A DNA stretch of 64,000 nucleotides, from NCBI GenBank assembly GCA_002428015.1, contig DIZW01000033.1:7144-71143 (forward strand). Direction: 5' to 3'. This document shows, piece by piece, positions 1-8,179 of the stretch. The DNA comes from Oxalobacteraceae bacterium UBA6018. Its GTDB lineage: Bacteria; Pseudomonadota; Gammaproteobacteria; Burkholderiales; Burkholderiaceae_D. The stretch's first letter is position 1. Each line of letters opens with the position of its first letter. The translations under genes were made by a program, and so were the position numbers. Under the pieces are notes generated by a model. It worked only from the letters and a program-made list of their open reading frames with translations. It was not told the DNA's origin and made no database searches.

Positions 1-253
1 TGAGCGGATAGGCGGGCGCGGCGATTTCGGTCCAGGCCGCCGCGGCCGCATCCTTGCGGTGCAGCTTGACGCCGAAGTGGCCCAGGTTGAGCGCGGCGTA
101 CAGGCTGCCGTCGCGCCGGTCGGCCAGGGCCATGGAGACTGGTTCGCCGAGAAAGTGGACGGCGGCCTGCTCCCACCCGGCGCCGTCGTCGCGCAACTCG
201 AACAGGCCCTTGCGGGTGGACAGGAAAGCGCGGCGCGGTAAGCCTGAGGGCAT
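1..253 (-). CDS. BNR/sialidase-like beta-propeller protein, N-terminal part
   Basis: The minus-strand reading begins at ATG 253 and runs off the left edge without a stop, so only about 84 residues are visible. It opens with a stretch reading STRKGLFEL and continues GEPVSMALADRRDGSLYAAL, then NLGHFGVKLHRK. That pattern fits the first blades of the exo-alpha-sialidase/WD40-YVTN-BNR-like proteins common in Burkholderiales. No signal peptide is visible, so a cytoplasmic protein is likely. The start lies one base after the stop of the MoaD-like gene, so the two are probably translated together. An enzymatic sialidase role is not shown; these propellers are often annotated by fold only. Confidence 0.7.
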   Translation of the reverse strand, partial: MPSGLPRRAFLSTRKGLFELRDDGAGWEQAAVHFLGEPVSMALADRRDGSLYAALNLGHFGVKLHRKDAAAAAWTEIAAPAYPL

Positions 254-254
254 G

Positions 255-524
255 TCAACCTCCGGAAAGTGCTTGCAAAATATAGACCGTCGATGCCGGT
301 CCGATCGGGTCGTCGAGCAGCACGCGCTCGCTGCAGCGGCGCGCGCCGATGAAGATGACGACGTTCTCGCGCAGGTGGCCCTGCTCATCGAGCACGTAGC
401 CGCGCAGCAGCGGGTTGACGGCAAACGCGCTTTCCAGGCCGGCGCGCAGCGTCGTGGCCGCGGTCTCGACCTGGGGCACGCTGGTGAAGCGCGCAAGCTG
501 CTGGGTAAACACTAGCTGTGCCAT
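255..524 (-). CDS. MoaD/ThiS-family ubiquitin-like sulfur-carrier protein
   Basis: An 89-residue protein with a beta-grasp pattern ending in a di-glycine (ALSGG), the terminus that E1-like enzymes adenylate in MoaD/ThiS carriers. I chose ATG 524 (MAQLVFTQQL) over the upstream ATG 590 because MoaD-like proteins begin at this point and the extension is Arg/Phe rich without family character. It precedes the BNR-propeller gene with a 1-base gap, a pairing that suggests a shared role outside molybdopterin synthesis, since no other moa genes are present. A ThiF-like E1 homologue lies 5.3 kb away on the same strand; any functional link to it is inference. Confidence 0.75.
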   Translation of the reverse strand: MAQLVFTQQLARFTSVPQVETAATTLRAGLESAFAVNPLLRGYVLDEQGHLRENVVIFIGARRCSERVLLDDPIGPASTVYILQALSGG

Positions 525-666
525 CACGCTCGCCCGCATCCGGTTGGAAATGTCCGCCTGACAAAAAAACGGCCGCGCACGCCGCCGCATCCGCAGATTC
601 TAGCGCGATGCGGCCGTGCTGTCGCCTGGTAGTAGAATGATTCCATCGTCGTCAACGGAGCCACGC

Positions 667-972
667 ATGCCGATCAAACCCGAGGAACTTGCTGCCCTGA
701 TGCAGGAAGTGGAGCTGGAAGACCCGATCGATTTCGCCGACCTGCCCTTCAGCGAAAACGACTTGCGCGACCTGGTGGCCAATCACTTGTGCGAGATGGC
801 CGCCGCGATGGAAAACTTCAGCACCGAGGATCGCCTGCTGACCTTGCTGGCGGTGTCGGCCAAGCTGGTGCTGGAAAACCTGGTGCTGCACGTGCAGTTG
901 CTGCGGCGCCACGGCCTGCCGGTGAGCGACGGCGTCGCCGACCTGCTCAGCCGGCTGCGCAAGCCGGACTGA
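667..972 (+). CDS. Conserved small hypothetical protein
   Basis: A 101-residue acidic, helical protein starting MPIKPEELAALMQEVELEDP, with no signal peptide or membrane segment. ATG 667 was chosen because GGAG lies 7 bases upstream; an upstream in-frame start at 616 adds a Ser/Pro-rich stretch unlike the rest. The tail is Leu-rich (residues about 55-95), consistent with a small helical bundle. It has clean high-GC codon use and is divergent from the MoaD/BNR pair. I do not recognise a family or a function. Confidence 0.65.
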   Translation: MPIKPEELAALMQEVELEDPIDFADLPFSENDLRDLVANHLCEMAAAMENFSTEDRLLTLLAVSAKLVLENLVLHVQLLRRHGLPVSDGVADLLSRLRKPD

Positions 973-1151
973 GGCTGGTCGCCCCCCCCGCCCGGCCGCC
1001 GTCAATTTCCCCCGGGCGGGCCACATGACGATGTTGCCTTAAGAGCAGGTCCCATGTCACTATGTCGGGTGTCGCTGCCAGGAAACGCCGACCGCCCGGC
1101 AGCCCACTATCACACCATCGCCCGTCCCATCGAACCGAAAGAGGAAGACAC

Positions 1152-3923
1152 ATGCCGCGTAGCGCACTCAAGCTGACCATCCCCGCCGCCCTGATATCCG
1201 GCGCCTTCCTGCTTGGCGCCAGCCTGGGTGGCTGCGGCAAGACCCAGACCTCGGCCAGCCTGGTCGCCGATGCCCAGGCCTATCAGCAAAAGGGCGATAA
1301 CAAGGCAGCGTTGATCCAGCTCAAGAACGCGGTCGTCAAGAGCCCCGAGGACGCCCACATCCGCCTGCTGCTCGCCACGCTCTACAACGACATGGGCGAC
1401 GGCGTGTCGGCCGAGAAGGAAGCGCGCAAGTCGATCAGCCTGGGCACGCCCGCCGCCACCGCCATGCCGGTGCTGGCCCAGGCGCTGGGCGCCCAGGGTC
1501 AATTCAAGAAGGTGCTAGAGGAAACCGAGAGCGCGGCCGCCAACGGCGCGCCGGCCATCATGGTGGCGCGCGGCAACGCCCTGGTGCAGATGGACCAGCC
1601 CGACCAGGCCAAGGAAGCCTTCAACGCCGCCCTCAAGGCCAACCCGGCCGATGGCAGCGCGCTGATCGGCCTGGCCAGCGTGGCGCTGATGCGCAAGGAT
1701 ATCGCCGTGGCCAACCGCCTGGCCGACGACGCCGCCGCCAAGGATCCGCGCGATCCGGAAGTGTGGATGTTCAAGGGCATGCTGGCCACCCACCAGGCCA
1801 GGCCGGACGCGGCCATCGCCGCCTTCAGCCAGGCGCTCAGCCTCAAGCCCGACCACCGCAGCGCCCACCTCGAAAAGGCCTACGTGGAAATCGGCGCGGG
1901 CAAGTTCGACGCCGCGCGCGCCGACATCGAGGCCAGCAAAAAAGTCTCGCCGCCGATGATCGTGCTCTACACCCAGGCGCTGCTGGACCATACCGAAGGC
2001 AAGAACGCCCAGGCGCTCGAAGCGATCCAGAAAGTGCTGCGCGCCGCGCCTGAACACATGCCGAGCATCCTGCTGGCCGGCGCGATCGAGCTGAGCCTGG
2101 GCTCCTACGAGCAGGCCGAGCAGAACCTGAAGAAATACCTGGAAAAGTATCCCGACACCCTGTACGCGCGCAAGCTGCTGGCCTCGACCCTGCTGCGCAG
2201 CAGCCAGCCGGCCGACGCCGCCGCCGCGCTGGCGCCGGCGCTGGCCGACTCGCAGGATCCCCAGCTGCTGGCCCTGGCCGGCGAGTCCTACATGCAGGTG
2301 CGCGATTTCGACAAGGCGGCCGACTTCTTCCAGAAGGCGTCCACCCTCGCGCCCGACGCTGCCGCGCTGCACACCTCGCTCGGCCTGAGCCGGCTGGGCC
2401 AGGGCGACAACGCCAAGGCCATCACCGAGCTGGAATTGGCCACCACGATGGACCCGAAATCGCAGCAAGCGGGGATGGCGCTGGTGCGCACCGAGCTCGG
2501 CCTGAAGCAGTACGACAAGGCCCTGGCCACGGTCAAGATGCTCGAAGCCAAGCAGCCCGAGAACGCCATGGTGCAGAACATGGAGGGCGGCGTGTACCTG
2601 AGCCAGGGCGACACCGTCAACGCCCGCGCCAGCTTCGAGAAGGCCGTGCAGTTGCAGCCGAGCTACTTCGCGGCCGTCGTCAACCTGGCCCAGCTGGACA
2701 TGCAGGCCAAGCAGCCCGAACAGGCCCGCAAGCGCTTCCTGGCCTTCCTGGAGAAGGACAAGAAGCACATCGGCGCGCTCAGCGCGCTGGCCGAACTGGC
2801 CAACCTGGAGGGCAAGCATGCCGAGGCCACCACCTGGCTCGAGCGCGCCGTCAACGACAACCCGGACGCGATCGCGCCGGCCATGCAGCTGGCCTCGCAA
2901 TACCTGCGCAGGGGCGACAAGCAGAAGGGGCTGACCCTGGCGCGCAAGCTGCAGACCGCCAACCCGACCAACCCCGACCTGCTCAACCTGCTCGGACAGA
3001 TCCAGCTCGCCAACGGCGCCAAGGATGACGCGCTGGAGACCTTCGGCAAGCTGGTGGCCTTGCTGCCGAAGTCGGCCCCCGCCCAGCTGCGCCTGGCCGG
3101 AGTGCACGCCCTGATGAAGAACGACGCCGCCGCCCTGGACGACCTCAAGCACGCGCTGGTGCTCGACCCGGAGAATGTCCAGGCCCAACTGGCGATGGTC
3201 GAGCTGGCGATGCGCAAGTCCGACCCCGAGCAGGCGCTGGGCCTGGTGCGCAAGGTGCAAAAGCAAAATCCCAAGGCGCCGGTCGGCTACCTGATCGAAG
3301 GCGACATCCTGATGGCGCAGAAGAAGCCGGAGCTGGCCCTGCGTGCCTACGACCAGGCCTACGCGCTGGGCAAGGCGCCGCAATTGCTGCTGAAATCGGT
3401 GCAAACGCTCAAGCTGCTGGGTAAGACCAAGGAAGCCGACGCCCGCGTGGCGCAATTCCAGAAGGAGCATCCGGGCGAGCCGATGATGGCCATGTACGTG
3501 GGCGAGTCGCAATTGGCGTCCAAGCAGTACAAGGCCGCCATCGCCGCCTTCGAGGGGGTGCTGAGCACCCATCCGGACAGCGTGGTCGCCCTCAACAACC
3601 TGGCCTGGGCCTACCAGCAGGAAAAAGACCCGCGCGCCCTGGCGACCGCCGAGAAGGCGGCCAAGCTGGCGCCGGACAACGCGGCCGTGATGGACACCCT
3701 GGGCTGGATCCTGGTTGAGCAAGGCAACGTGACCCGGGCCGTGCCGCTGCTCCAGCAAGCGGTCTCCCGTGCGCCAGACTCCGGTGACATCCGTTACCAT
3801 TTGGCATCTGGATTATTCAAGGCTGGGGACAAAGCCAACGCGCGCAAGCAACTGGACCAAGCGCTCGCCGGCAAGAGTTTCTCGCAGATCGAAGACGCCC
3901 GTACCTTGCTCAAGCAACTGTAA
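1152..3923 (+). CDS. prsT: XrtA/PEP-CTERM system TPR-repeat lipoprotein PrsT
   Basis: A 923-residue protein made almost entirely of tetratricopeptide repeats, matching in size and layout the PrsT family that accompanies exosortase A. Residues 1-28 form a lipoprotein signal ending in a lipobox (LGGC, Cys28), so it should be lipid-anchored and face the periplasm. TPRs run from about residue 35 to the C-terminus (for example AKEAFNAALKANP and AWAYQQEKDPRALATAEKAA). PrsT probably acts as a scaffold in surface assembly; its precise role is not established. ATG 1152 has a purine-rich ribosome site (AAAGAGGAAG) and places the signal peptide correctly, whereas ATG 1062 adds 30 unrelated residues. A hairpin follows the stop. 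Confidence 0.93.
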   Translation: MPRSALKLTIPAALISGAFLLGASLGGCGKTQTSASLVADAQAYQQKGDNKAALIQLKNAVVKSPEDAHIRLLLATLYNDMGDGVSAEKEARKSISLGTPAATAMPVLAQALGAQGQFKKVLEETESAAANGAPAIMVARGNALVQMDQPDQAKEAFNAALKANPADGSALIGLASVALMRKDIAVANRLADDAAAKDPRDPEVWMFKGMLATHQARPDAAIAAFSQALSLKPDHRSAHLEKAYVEIGAGKFDAARADIEASKKVSPPMIVLYTQALLDHTEGKNAQALEAIQKVLRAAPEHMPSILLAGAIELSLGSYEQAEQNLKKYLEKYPDTLYARKLLASTLLRSSQPADAAAALAPALADSQDPQLLALAGESYMQVRDFDKAADFFQKASTLAPDAAALHTSLGLSRLGQGDNAKAITELELATTMDPKSQQAGMALVRTELGLKQYDKALATVKMLEAKQPENAMVQNMEGGVYLSQGDTVNARASFEKAVQLQPSYFAAVVNLAQLDMQAKQPEQARKRFLAFLEKDKKHIGALSALAELANLEGKHAEATTWLERAVNDNPDAIAPAMQLASQYLRRGDKQKGLTLARKLQTANPTNPDLLNLLGQIQLANGAKDDALETFGKLVALLPKSAPAQLRLAGVHALMKNDAAALDDLKHALVLDPENVQAQLAMVELAMRKSDPEQALGLVRKVQKQNPKAPVGYLIEGDILMAQKKPELALRAYDQAYALGKAPQLLLKSVQTLKLLGKTKEADARVAQFQKEHPGEPMMAMYVGESQLASKQYKAAIAAFEGVLSTHPDSVVALNNLAWAYQQEKDPRALATAEKAAKLAPDNAAVMDTLGWILVEQGNVTRAVPLLQQAVSRAPDSGDIRYHLASGLFKAGDKANARKQLDQALAGKSFSQIEDARTLLKQL

Positions 3924-3971
3924 CGCAGCTGATTTCATGAGGATGTCTCGCCCAGAACGATAATTGACAGC

Positions 3972-3991
3972 AAAGGCGGCAGGCCGCCTTT
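3972..3991 (+). terminator. Hairpin after prsT
   Basis: An 8-bp perfect stem (AAAGGCGG/CCGCCTTT) with a CAGG loop lies 48 bases after the prsT stop. The run of U after it is only three bases, so it may be a weak terminator or an mRNA-stabilising hairpin. Confidence 0.5.
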
Positions 3992-4120
3992 CCTGGTTGA
4001 AGGCTGAGTTCGCCAGCCGTGCTTTTCGAATCGAAGTAGGTTATTCTTGCACTATTACTACTTTTTGATTGTCGGAAAGCGTGGCAACCCGTCTCCGCTT
4101 GCAAGCACAGGAAAGCCAAC

Positions 4121-4936
4121 ATGCTGTTTTTGGACCGATTATTCGGCAAGCGCGACATTCTCATCCCTTACTTCAATTTCAGTAAGGTGCTCCGCGGGAA
4201 CATGGAGTCTTATGTCCTGCAGGAAATTTACAAATTGCGCTACGAAGTCTATTGCCTCGAATGCGGCTTTCTCGAGGCGAGGGATTTTGAAGAAGGCATG
4301 GAAACGGACGAATACGACGCGTACTCGATCCACTTCGCCGCCTACACGCTCGACCGCAGCATCGTCGGGACGGTCAGGCTGGTGCAGCCCCGGGATGACC
4401 AGATGTATCCGTGGGAAAGCCATTGCAAGGCGTTTGACGGCTTCGTCAATCCGCCGCGCGACAATGCAGCCGAGATCTCGCGGCTGGTGGTGCGCAAAAC
4501 GCACCGCCGGCGGCGCGGGGACTCGATGGAAGGCATTTCCAAGGATTTCGTAGAGAAGGGCACGACCGCGGGCATCAAGCCGCCCACGGTGTCGCGCGAA
4601 CAGCGCGGCAACAGCCCTTTGTTGTTGTTGGGCATGTACCGGGAAATGTACCGCCACAGCCGCGCCAACGGGATTCGCTACTGGTACGCGGCGATGGAAA
4701 GGTCGCTCGCCCGCTCGCTGGACAAGATGGGGTTCAAGTTCGTGCCGATCGGACCGCAGGTCGATTACTACGGACCGGTGACGCCGCACATGGTCGATCT
4801 GGACGACCTGAACGACCGTTTGCGGCGCGAGAATAAATTCCTGGCCGCGTGGTTCAACGACGAACGCATCCCGACCCTGATCCTGCTCAAGACCATGATC
4901 GGGAACCTGCTGATGGCCCGCTCCAAGCGACGGTGA
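4121..4936 (+). CDS. PEP-CTERM/exosortase-associated acyltransferase (LuxI-like), copy 1
   Basis: A 271-residue GNAT-fold protein of the PEP-CTERM/exosortase-associated acyltransferase family, which is distantly related to LuxI autoinducer synthases. LRYEVYCLEC (residues 39-48) corresponds to the conserved N-terminal R...V motif, and LLLGMYREMYRHSR (168-181) plus RYWYAAMERSL are shared with the next gene. Known family members are predicted, not proven, to transfer an acyl group; the product is unknown. The next gene starts 29 bases after the stop and is a paralogue, so the pair arose by tandem duplication. The start at ATG 4121 is preceded by AGGAAAG. Confidence 0.88.
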   Translation: MLFLDRLFGKRDILIPYFNFSKVLRGNMESYVLQEIYKLRYEVYCLECGFLEARDFEEGMETDEYDAYSIHFAAYTLDRSIVGTVRLVQPRDDQMYPWESHCKAFDGFVNPPRDNAAEISRLVVRKTHRRRRGDSMEGISKDFVEKGTTAGIKPPTVSREQRGNSPLLLLGMYREMYRHSRANGIRYWYAAMERSLARSLDKMGFKFVPIGPQVDYYGPVTPHMVDLDDLNDRLRRENKFLAAWFNDERIPTLILLKTMIGNLLMARSKRR

Positions 4937-4965
4937 GGAGCGACCCCACGGATAAGAGTGTGTGA

Positions 4966-5817
4966 ATGGATTATGTGTTCCCTACCCTGGACTACAATGC
5001 GTTTCTTTCGCGCGCCGAGTTCGGCTCGCACGAGGAAACCGTCGACCACGTCAACCGCCAGATCTACCGCTCCTACCAGGGCCACAAGATGGGCGAGGTG
5101 CCGAACGACATCTTCAAGCTGCGCCATGACGTCTATTGCATCGAATGCGCCTTCCTCAAGCAGGAGGATTACTTCGACGGCATGGAGTTCGACGACTACG
5201 ACGATTGCTCGATGCATTTCGCCGCCTACACGATGGACGAGTCGCTGATCGGCACGGTGCGCCTGGTGCAGCCGCGTTACGCCCAAAGCTTCCCCTTCGA
5301 GCTCCATTGCACGCCCTTCCCGGACTTCCAGATGCCGCCGCGCGAACTGTGCGGCGAAGTCTCGCGCCTGGCCGTCAAGCGCAGCCACCGGCGCCGCCGC
5401 GCCGACAGCGTGCTCGGCATTCCCGGCCTGGCGCCGGCCCAGGACACCCACCTCAGCCCGGAAGTGGAGCGGCGCGACCGCAGTTCGCCCATGCTGCTGT
5501 TGGGCATGTACCGGGAAATGTACCGCCACAGCCGCCAGCAAGGCATCCGCTACTGGTTCGCCGCCATGGAGCGCTCGCTCGCCTTCTCACTCGACAAGAT
5601 GGGCTTTGGCTTCAAGCCGATCGGCCCGGTGGCCGATTATTACGGCGCCGTCACTCCCTTCGTGCTCGACCTGCATGAACTGTCCGCGCGGCTGGCCCAG
5701 TCCAACCCGGCGCTGGCGGCCTGGTTCGACGAAAAGCCGCTCGTGTTCGCCCGTCGCCGCGCCATGCACGTGCGGGTCCAGGGCGACAAGTCCAGCCTGC
5801 TCAACGACCAGGAATAG
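4966..5817 (+). CDS. PEP-CTERM/exosortase-associated acyltransferase (LuxI-like), copy 2
   Basis: A 283-residue paralogue of the preceding gene. It shares the LRHDVYCIEC motif (52-61), a GTVRLVQPR block, the basic SHRRRR stretch and LLLGMYREMYRHSR. The copy is longer at the N-terminus by about 13 residues and carries a different C-terminal tail. Both copies look intact, with all the shared blocks preserved, so they may use different acyl donors or acceptors. The two are likely one transcript because the gap is short. This gene converges on the ThiF-like gene with a small GC hairpin between. Confidence 0.88.
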   Translation: MDYVFPTLDYNAFLSRAEFGSHEETVDHVNRQIYRSYQGHKMGEVPNDIFKLRHDVYCIECAFLKQEDYFDGMEFDDYDDCSMHFAAYTMDESLIGTVRLVQPRYAQSFPFELHCTPFPDFQMPPRELCGEVSRLAVKRSHRRRRADSVLGIPGLAPAQDTHLSPEVERRDRSSPMLLLGMYREMYRHSRQQGIRYWFAAMERSLAFSLDKMGFGFKPIGPVADYYGAVTPFVLDLHELSARLAQSNPALAAWFDEKPLVFARRRAMHVRVQGDKSSLLNDQE

Positions 5818-5818
5818 G

Positions 5819-5838
5819 CCGCCCGCAGCCCCGCGGGC
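5819..5838. terminator. GC hairpin between convergent genes
   Basis: GCCCGC...GCGGGC forms a 6-bp stem in the 29-base gap between the acyltransferase and the convergent ThiF-like gene. No U-tract follows on either strand, so the terminator call is weak. Confidence 0.3.
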
Positions 5839-5846
5839 TGAGCCCC

Positions 5847-6677
5847 TTATTTGCTGATGTCGATCAGCTTGGTTTCACGGGTGCGGAAGCTGTGCACGAC
5901 GATGAACGGCGCCGCCGGCACCGGCAAGCCGGCCAGCACGTCGTGGATCATCGACACGGCCATGGCCGCCACCGTGAAGCTGCCGACGGCGATCTGCGAG
6001 GCCGGGCAGGCGGTCCCGTCCTCCATGATGGTCAAGGCCTTCCCCACTTCACGCACCACCTGGGGATCGAGGTGGGCGCCGATACGGCCCATGACGCGTC
6101 CGAACACGGCCGTGTAGTTGAGATTGCCCTCGGCCGCCGCCGCCTCCACATCCTTTTGCAGGATTTCCGGCAGCGACAGCCCGGCCCTGGCGGGGAAATA
6201 CAGCACGCCCGCGCCCGGCCCGATATTCATGGCGGTAAAGATCGGCTTGCCCTGGGCGGCCGCGTTGCCGTGCAGGGCCAGCACCGCTTCCAGGTCGACA
6301 AAATCGATGGTGTCGAAAATCATGTCGACCTTGCCCACCAATTCCCCCGCGTTGACCTTGTCGAGCATGGCCACATGGGTCTCCACCGTCGCTTGCGGGT
6401 TGATGCGCAGGATGTGCTTCTTCAGCGCCTCGACCTTGCTCATGCCGACGTCTTCGAAGTCCCAGAACTGGCGGTTGAGGTTGTGGGCGTCGACGGTGTC
6501 GCCGTCGATCAGCACGAAATGCTGGAACCCGGTGCGCGCCGCGCAGATGGCCGGGCCGCTGCCGAGCCCGCAGCCGGCGAACAGCAGGCGCACTGTTGAG
6601 ATTTTCTCCTGGGTGCTCTGGTCGATATAGCCGCTGTTGCGTGTGACGAAGGTGTCGTAATTGAATGGTGCGGACAT
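5847..6677 (-). CDS. ThiF/HesA/MoeB-family E1-like adenylyltransferase
   Basis: A 276-residue Rossmann-fold protein of the E1-like superfamily. It has the nucleotide-binding GCGLGS (35-40) and the adenylation signature IDGDTVDAHNLNRQ (57-70), with the usual Arg-x(n)-Asn-Arg-Gln pattern. A Cys in GTACPAS near residue 235 could be the acceptor cysteine. The paired CxxC zinc motifs of MoeB/ThiF are not visible, so it is an atypical member. ATG 6677 was chosen because homologous E1 cores begin here; the longer reading from 6875 adds 66 residues through intergenic sequence. A possible substrate is the MoaD-like protein at 255-524 (inference only). Confidence 0.8.
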   Translation of the reverse strand: MSAPFNYDTFVTRNSGYIDQSTQEKISTVRLLFAGCGLGSGPAICAARTGFQHFVLIDGDTVDAHNLNRQFWDFEDVGMSKVEALKKHILRINPQATVETHVAMLDKVNAGELVGKVDMIFDTIDFVDLEAVLALHGNAAAQGKPIFTAMNIGPGAGVLYFPARAGLSLPEILQKDVEAAAAEGNLNYTAVFGRVMGRIGAHLDPQVVREVGKALTIMEDGTACPASQIAVGSFTVAAMAVSMIHDVLAGLPVPAAPFIVVHSFRTRETKLIDISK

Positions 6678-6793
6678 AGAAGGCCTCATGAGTAAGCGTG
6701 GCGCCACAGGGCGTGCCTGCGCGGCCATGGACAATGGCATGCGAGCAATATTAGAACACTTTAGGGGGATCGTGGTGGTCTGCGCCAGCGCAA

Positions 6794-6810
6794 TGTCGAA
6801 ATTCCTTACA
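6794..6810 (+). promoter_or_regulatory. Upstream box 1 (TGTCGR-N6-TTACA) for the PEP-CTERM gene
   Basis: TGTCGAAATTCCTTACA matches the pattern seen again at 6942 and, on the other strand, at 11412. It sits about 265 bases before the sigma-54 promoter at 7057, within the range of enhancer sites. A PrsR binding site is the obvious candidate, given the family name 'PEP-CTERM-box response regulator', but binding is inferred. Confidence 0.5.
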
Positions 6811-6941
6811 CCCGGGCTGCGCAATCTCGTCCTAAAACGGGCCCCACGCTGGCATTCGCCGTCGGCGCGGGGCAAAAAGCGGCGCTGTCCTACAGGTTAA
6901 CTGTCCTACGGCAATACCATCCCGGCTGGCCCCCACCAAGG

Positions 6942-6958
6942 TGTCGGCATTCTTTACA
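6942..6958 (+). promoter_or_regulatory. Upstream box 2 (TGTCGR-N6-TTACA) for the PEP-CTERM gene
   Basis: TGTCGGCATTCTTTACA lies 100 bases upstream of the -24 element, an ideal distance for an enhancer-binding protein such as PrsR. It shares the two half-sites and the AWTYY-like centre with the boxes at 6794 and 11396-11412. The ends TGT...ACA form a short dyad. Confidence 0.6.
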
Positions 6959-7056
6959 GTACGTAATACTTTGCAAAGATTAAGGCGCGCGCAACGACCG
7001 CGAGAATTCGGATTTTCCCTAAGGAGAGCGTGAGAAACATCTGTCGAAGGGATTCG

Positions 7057-7073
7057 CTGGCACGGCTCGTGCT
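7057..7073 (+). promoter_or_regulatory. Sigma-54 (-24/-12) promoter of the PEP-CTERM gene
   Basis: CTGGCACGGCTCGTGCT has the perfect -24 block (TGGCACG) and a GC at -12 with the strict GG-N10-GC spacing (GG 7059-7060, GC 7071-7072). Transcription would start near 7083, 36 bases before the ATG at 7119. This agrees with known control of PEP-CTERM genes by PrsK/PrsR and RpoN in flocculating betaproteobacteria. Confidence 0.8.
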
Positions 7074-7118
7074 TTATCCCCACCACGCAGTCCCGTACAA
7101 CTTACCCGAAAGAATACA

Positions 7119-7986
7119 ATGAACCTCAAGACCATCTCGAAAGTCGCCGCCGGTGTCGCCCTGGCCTTTGGCGCAGTCTCCTCGGCTAGCGCCATCACCA
7201 TCGAAGGCGGCGACCTGAAGATCACCTTCAACGCGTATGACGCGGGCACCGTCGGCTACGGCGACACCACCGGCATCAAGTGCACCACCGTGGCCACCTG
7301 CGACGCAGCTGCAGCCTTCCCAGCGCCAAACGCAATTGGCAGCGAAGACACCTGGGGCATCTTCTCGGTTCAGTCGATCACCAAAAAATCGGATGGCTCG
7401 CTCCTGTTCACCGCAGGCCAGGGCGGCCAGTACATGACCGGCATGTTCGGCGGCCTGAGCGACACCCTGGTTGACGTCGCGGGCGCCATTACCCCGGCAA
7501 CGACCTCGGCAGCGACCGGCGGCTGGCTCAATATGTACCTGACCGGCCAGAACTATAACAGCTCGTTCGGTCCTTCGGGCCGTATCGGCGCGACCGGCTA
7601 CAACGGCATCACCAACGTGCCAGGCGGCACCCTGGCCCTGTCGGCCGTGTTCGGCGCCGGCGTCCTGGGCGGCCAGCCACAGTACACCTACCTGTCGAGC
7701 TTCGCCAACAACACCATCTCCGGTGGCGGCCAAGGTTTCCTGGACGTGACCGGCGGCAGCATGCAAGCCCAGTTCGACACCAACGCCCAGTTTGACCCGA
7801 ACGGCGGCGAGCATGACCTGTTCCTGAAAGTGACCTACGGCCAGACCGATGCATCGCGCAGCGCCCTGTGGACCGTTGACGCAACCGGCGACGTGCAAAG
7901 GCAAGGCACTGCCAGAGCCAGCATCGCTGGCCCTGTTCGGCCTGGGCCTGGCCGGCCTGGCTGCCCTGCGTCGTCGCCGCGCTTAA
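7119..7986 (+). CDS. PEP-CTERM protein with its sorting signal shifted out of frame
   Basis: A secreted PEP-CTERM protein and probable exosortase A substrate. Residues 1-25 are a signal peptide (cleavage after SSASA). The mature part is Gly/Thr/Ser-rich with few charged residues. In frame 0 the reading passes DATGDVQ and then runs on into intergenic sequence to a stop at 8192. One base later the sequence reads a textbook C-terminus: LPEPASLAL, a hydrophobic Gly/Leu/Ala helix, RRRRA, stop at 7984-7986. Dropping one A from the AAA at 7897-7899 joins the two and gives 288 residues. So this is a frameshift mutation, a sequence error, or a programmed +1 shift at CAA-AGG, AGG being rare here. ATG 7119 follows GAAAGAATACA. 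Confidence 0.88.
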
Positions 7987-8008
7987 TCGCCGCGAACGCA
8001 ACACAAAG

Positions 8009-8040
8009 AACTGCATGGTTTCGGCCATGCAGTTTTTTTT
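8009..8040 (+). terminator. Terminator 1 after the PEP-CTERM gene
   Basis: AACTGCATGG / CCATGCAGTT forms a 10-bp perfect stem with a TTTCGG loop and is followed by a run of T. It lies 22 bases after the in-frame stop of the sorting signal at 7986, which supports that stop as the natural gene end. Confidence 0.9.
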
Positions 8041-8108
8041 CGTCTGGAGAAAAGCCAGGCCCTGGCCGCCCCCCCGGGGGCCGGCTTCCACCGCCGCGCG
8101 CGCGGCAC

Positions 8109-8144
8109 AAAAAACTGCATGGTTTGCGCCATGCAGTTTTTTTT
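8109..8144 (+). terminator. Terminator 2, near-identical copy of terminator 1
   Basis: The same 10-bp stem with loop TTTGCG, extended by A/T pairs and a T8 tract, about 100 bases after the first copy. The flank after the T-tract (CGT..GGAGAAA.GCC) is also shared, so the copy is a duplication of roughly 50 bases and not an independent hairpin. Confidence 0.85.
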
Positions 8145-8179
8145 CGTGCGGAGAAAGCCGCGCCGGCGCGGCGCCGGCG

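Noticed and set aside
1014..1040. Sigma-54-like GGG...TTGC upstream of prsT
   Set aside because: The distance between the GG and GC pairs is too long (first G to G 16-17 bases, not 12).
1515..3800. A 761-residue minus-strand reading opposite prsT
   Set aside because: It is the antisense shadow of the TPR repeats, rich in Gly/Gln/Leu/His without domains.
4065..4100. PEP-CTERM box before the acyltransferase pair (TGTCGGAAAGCGTGGCA)
   Set aside because: Only the first half-site is present; TTACA is absent.
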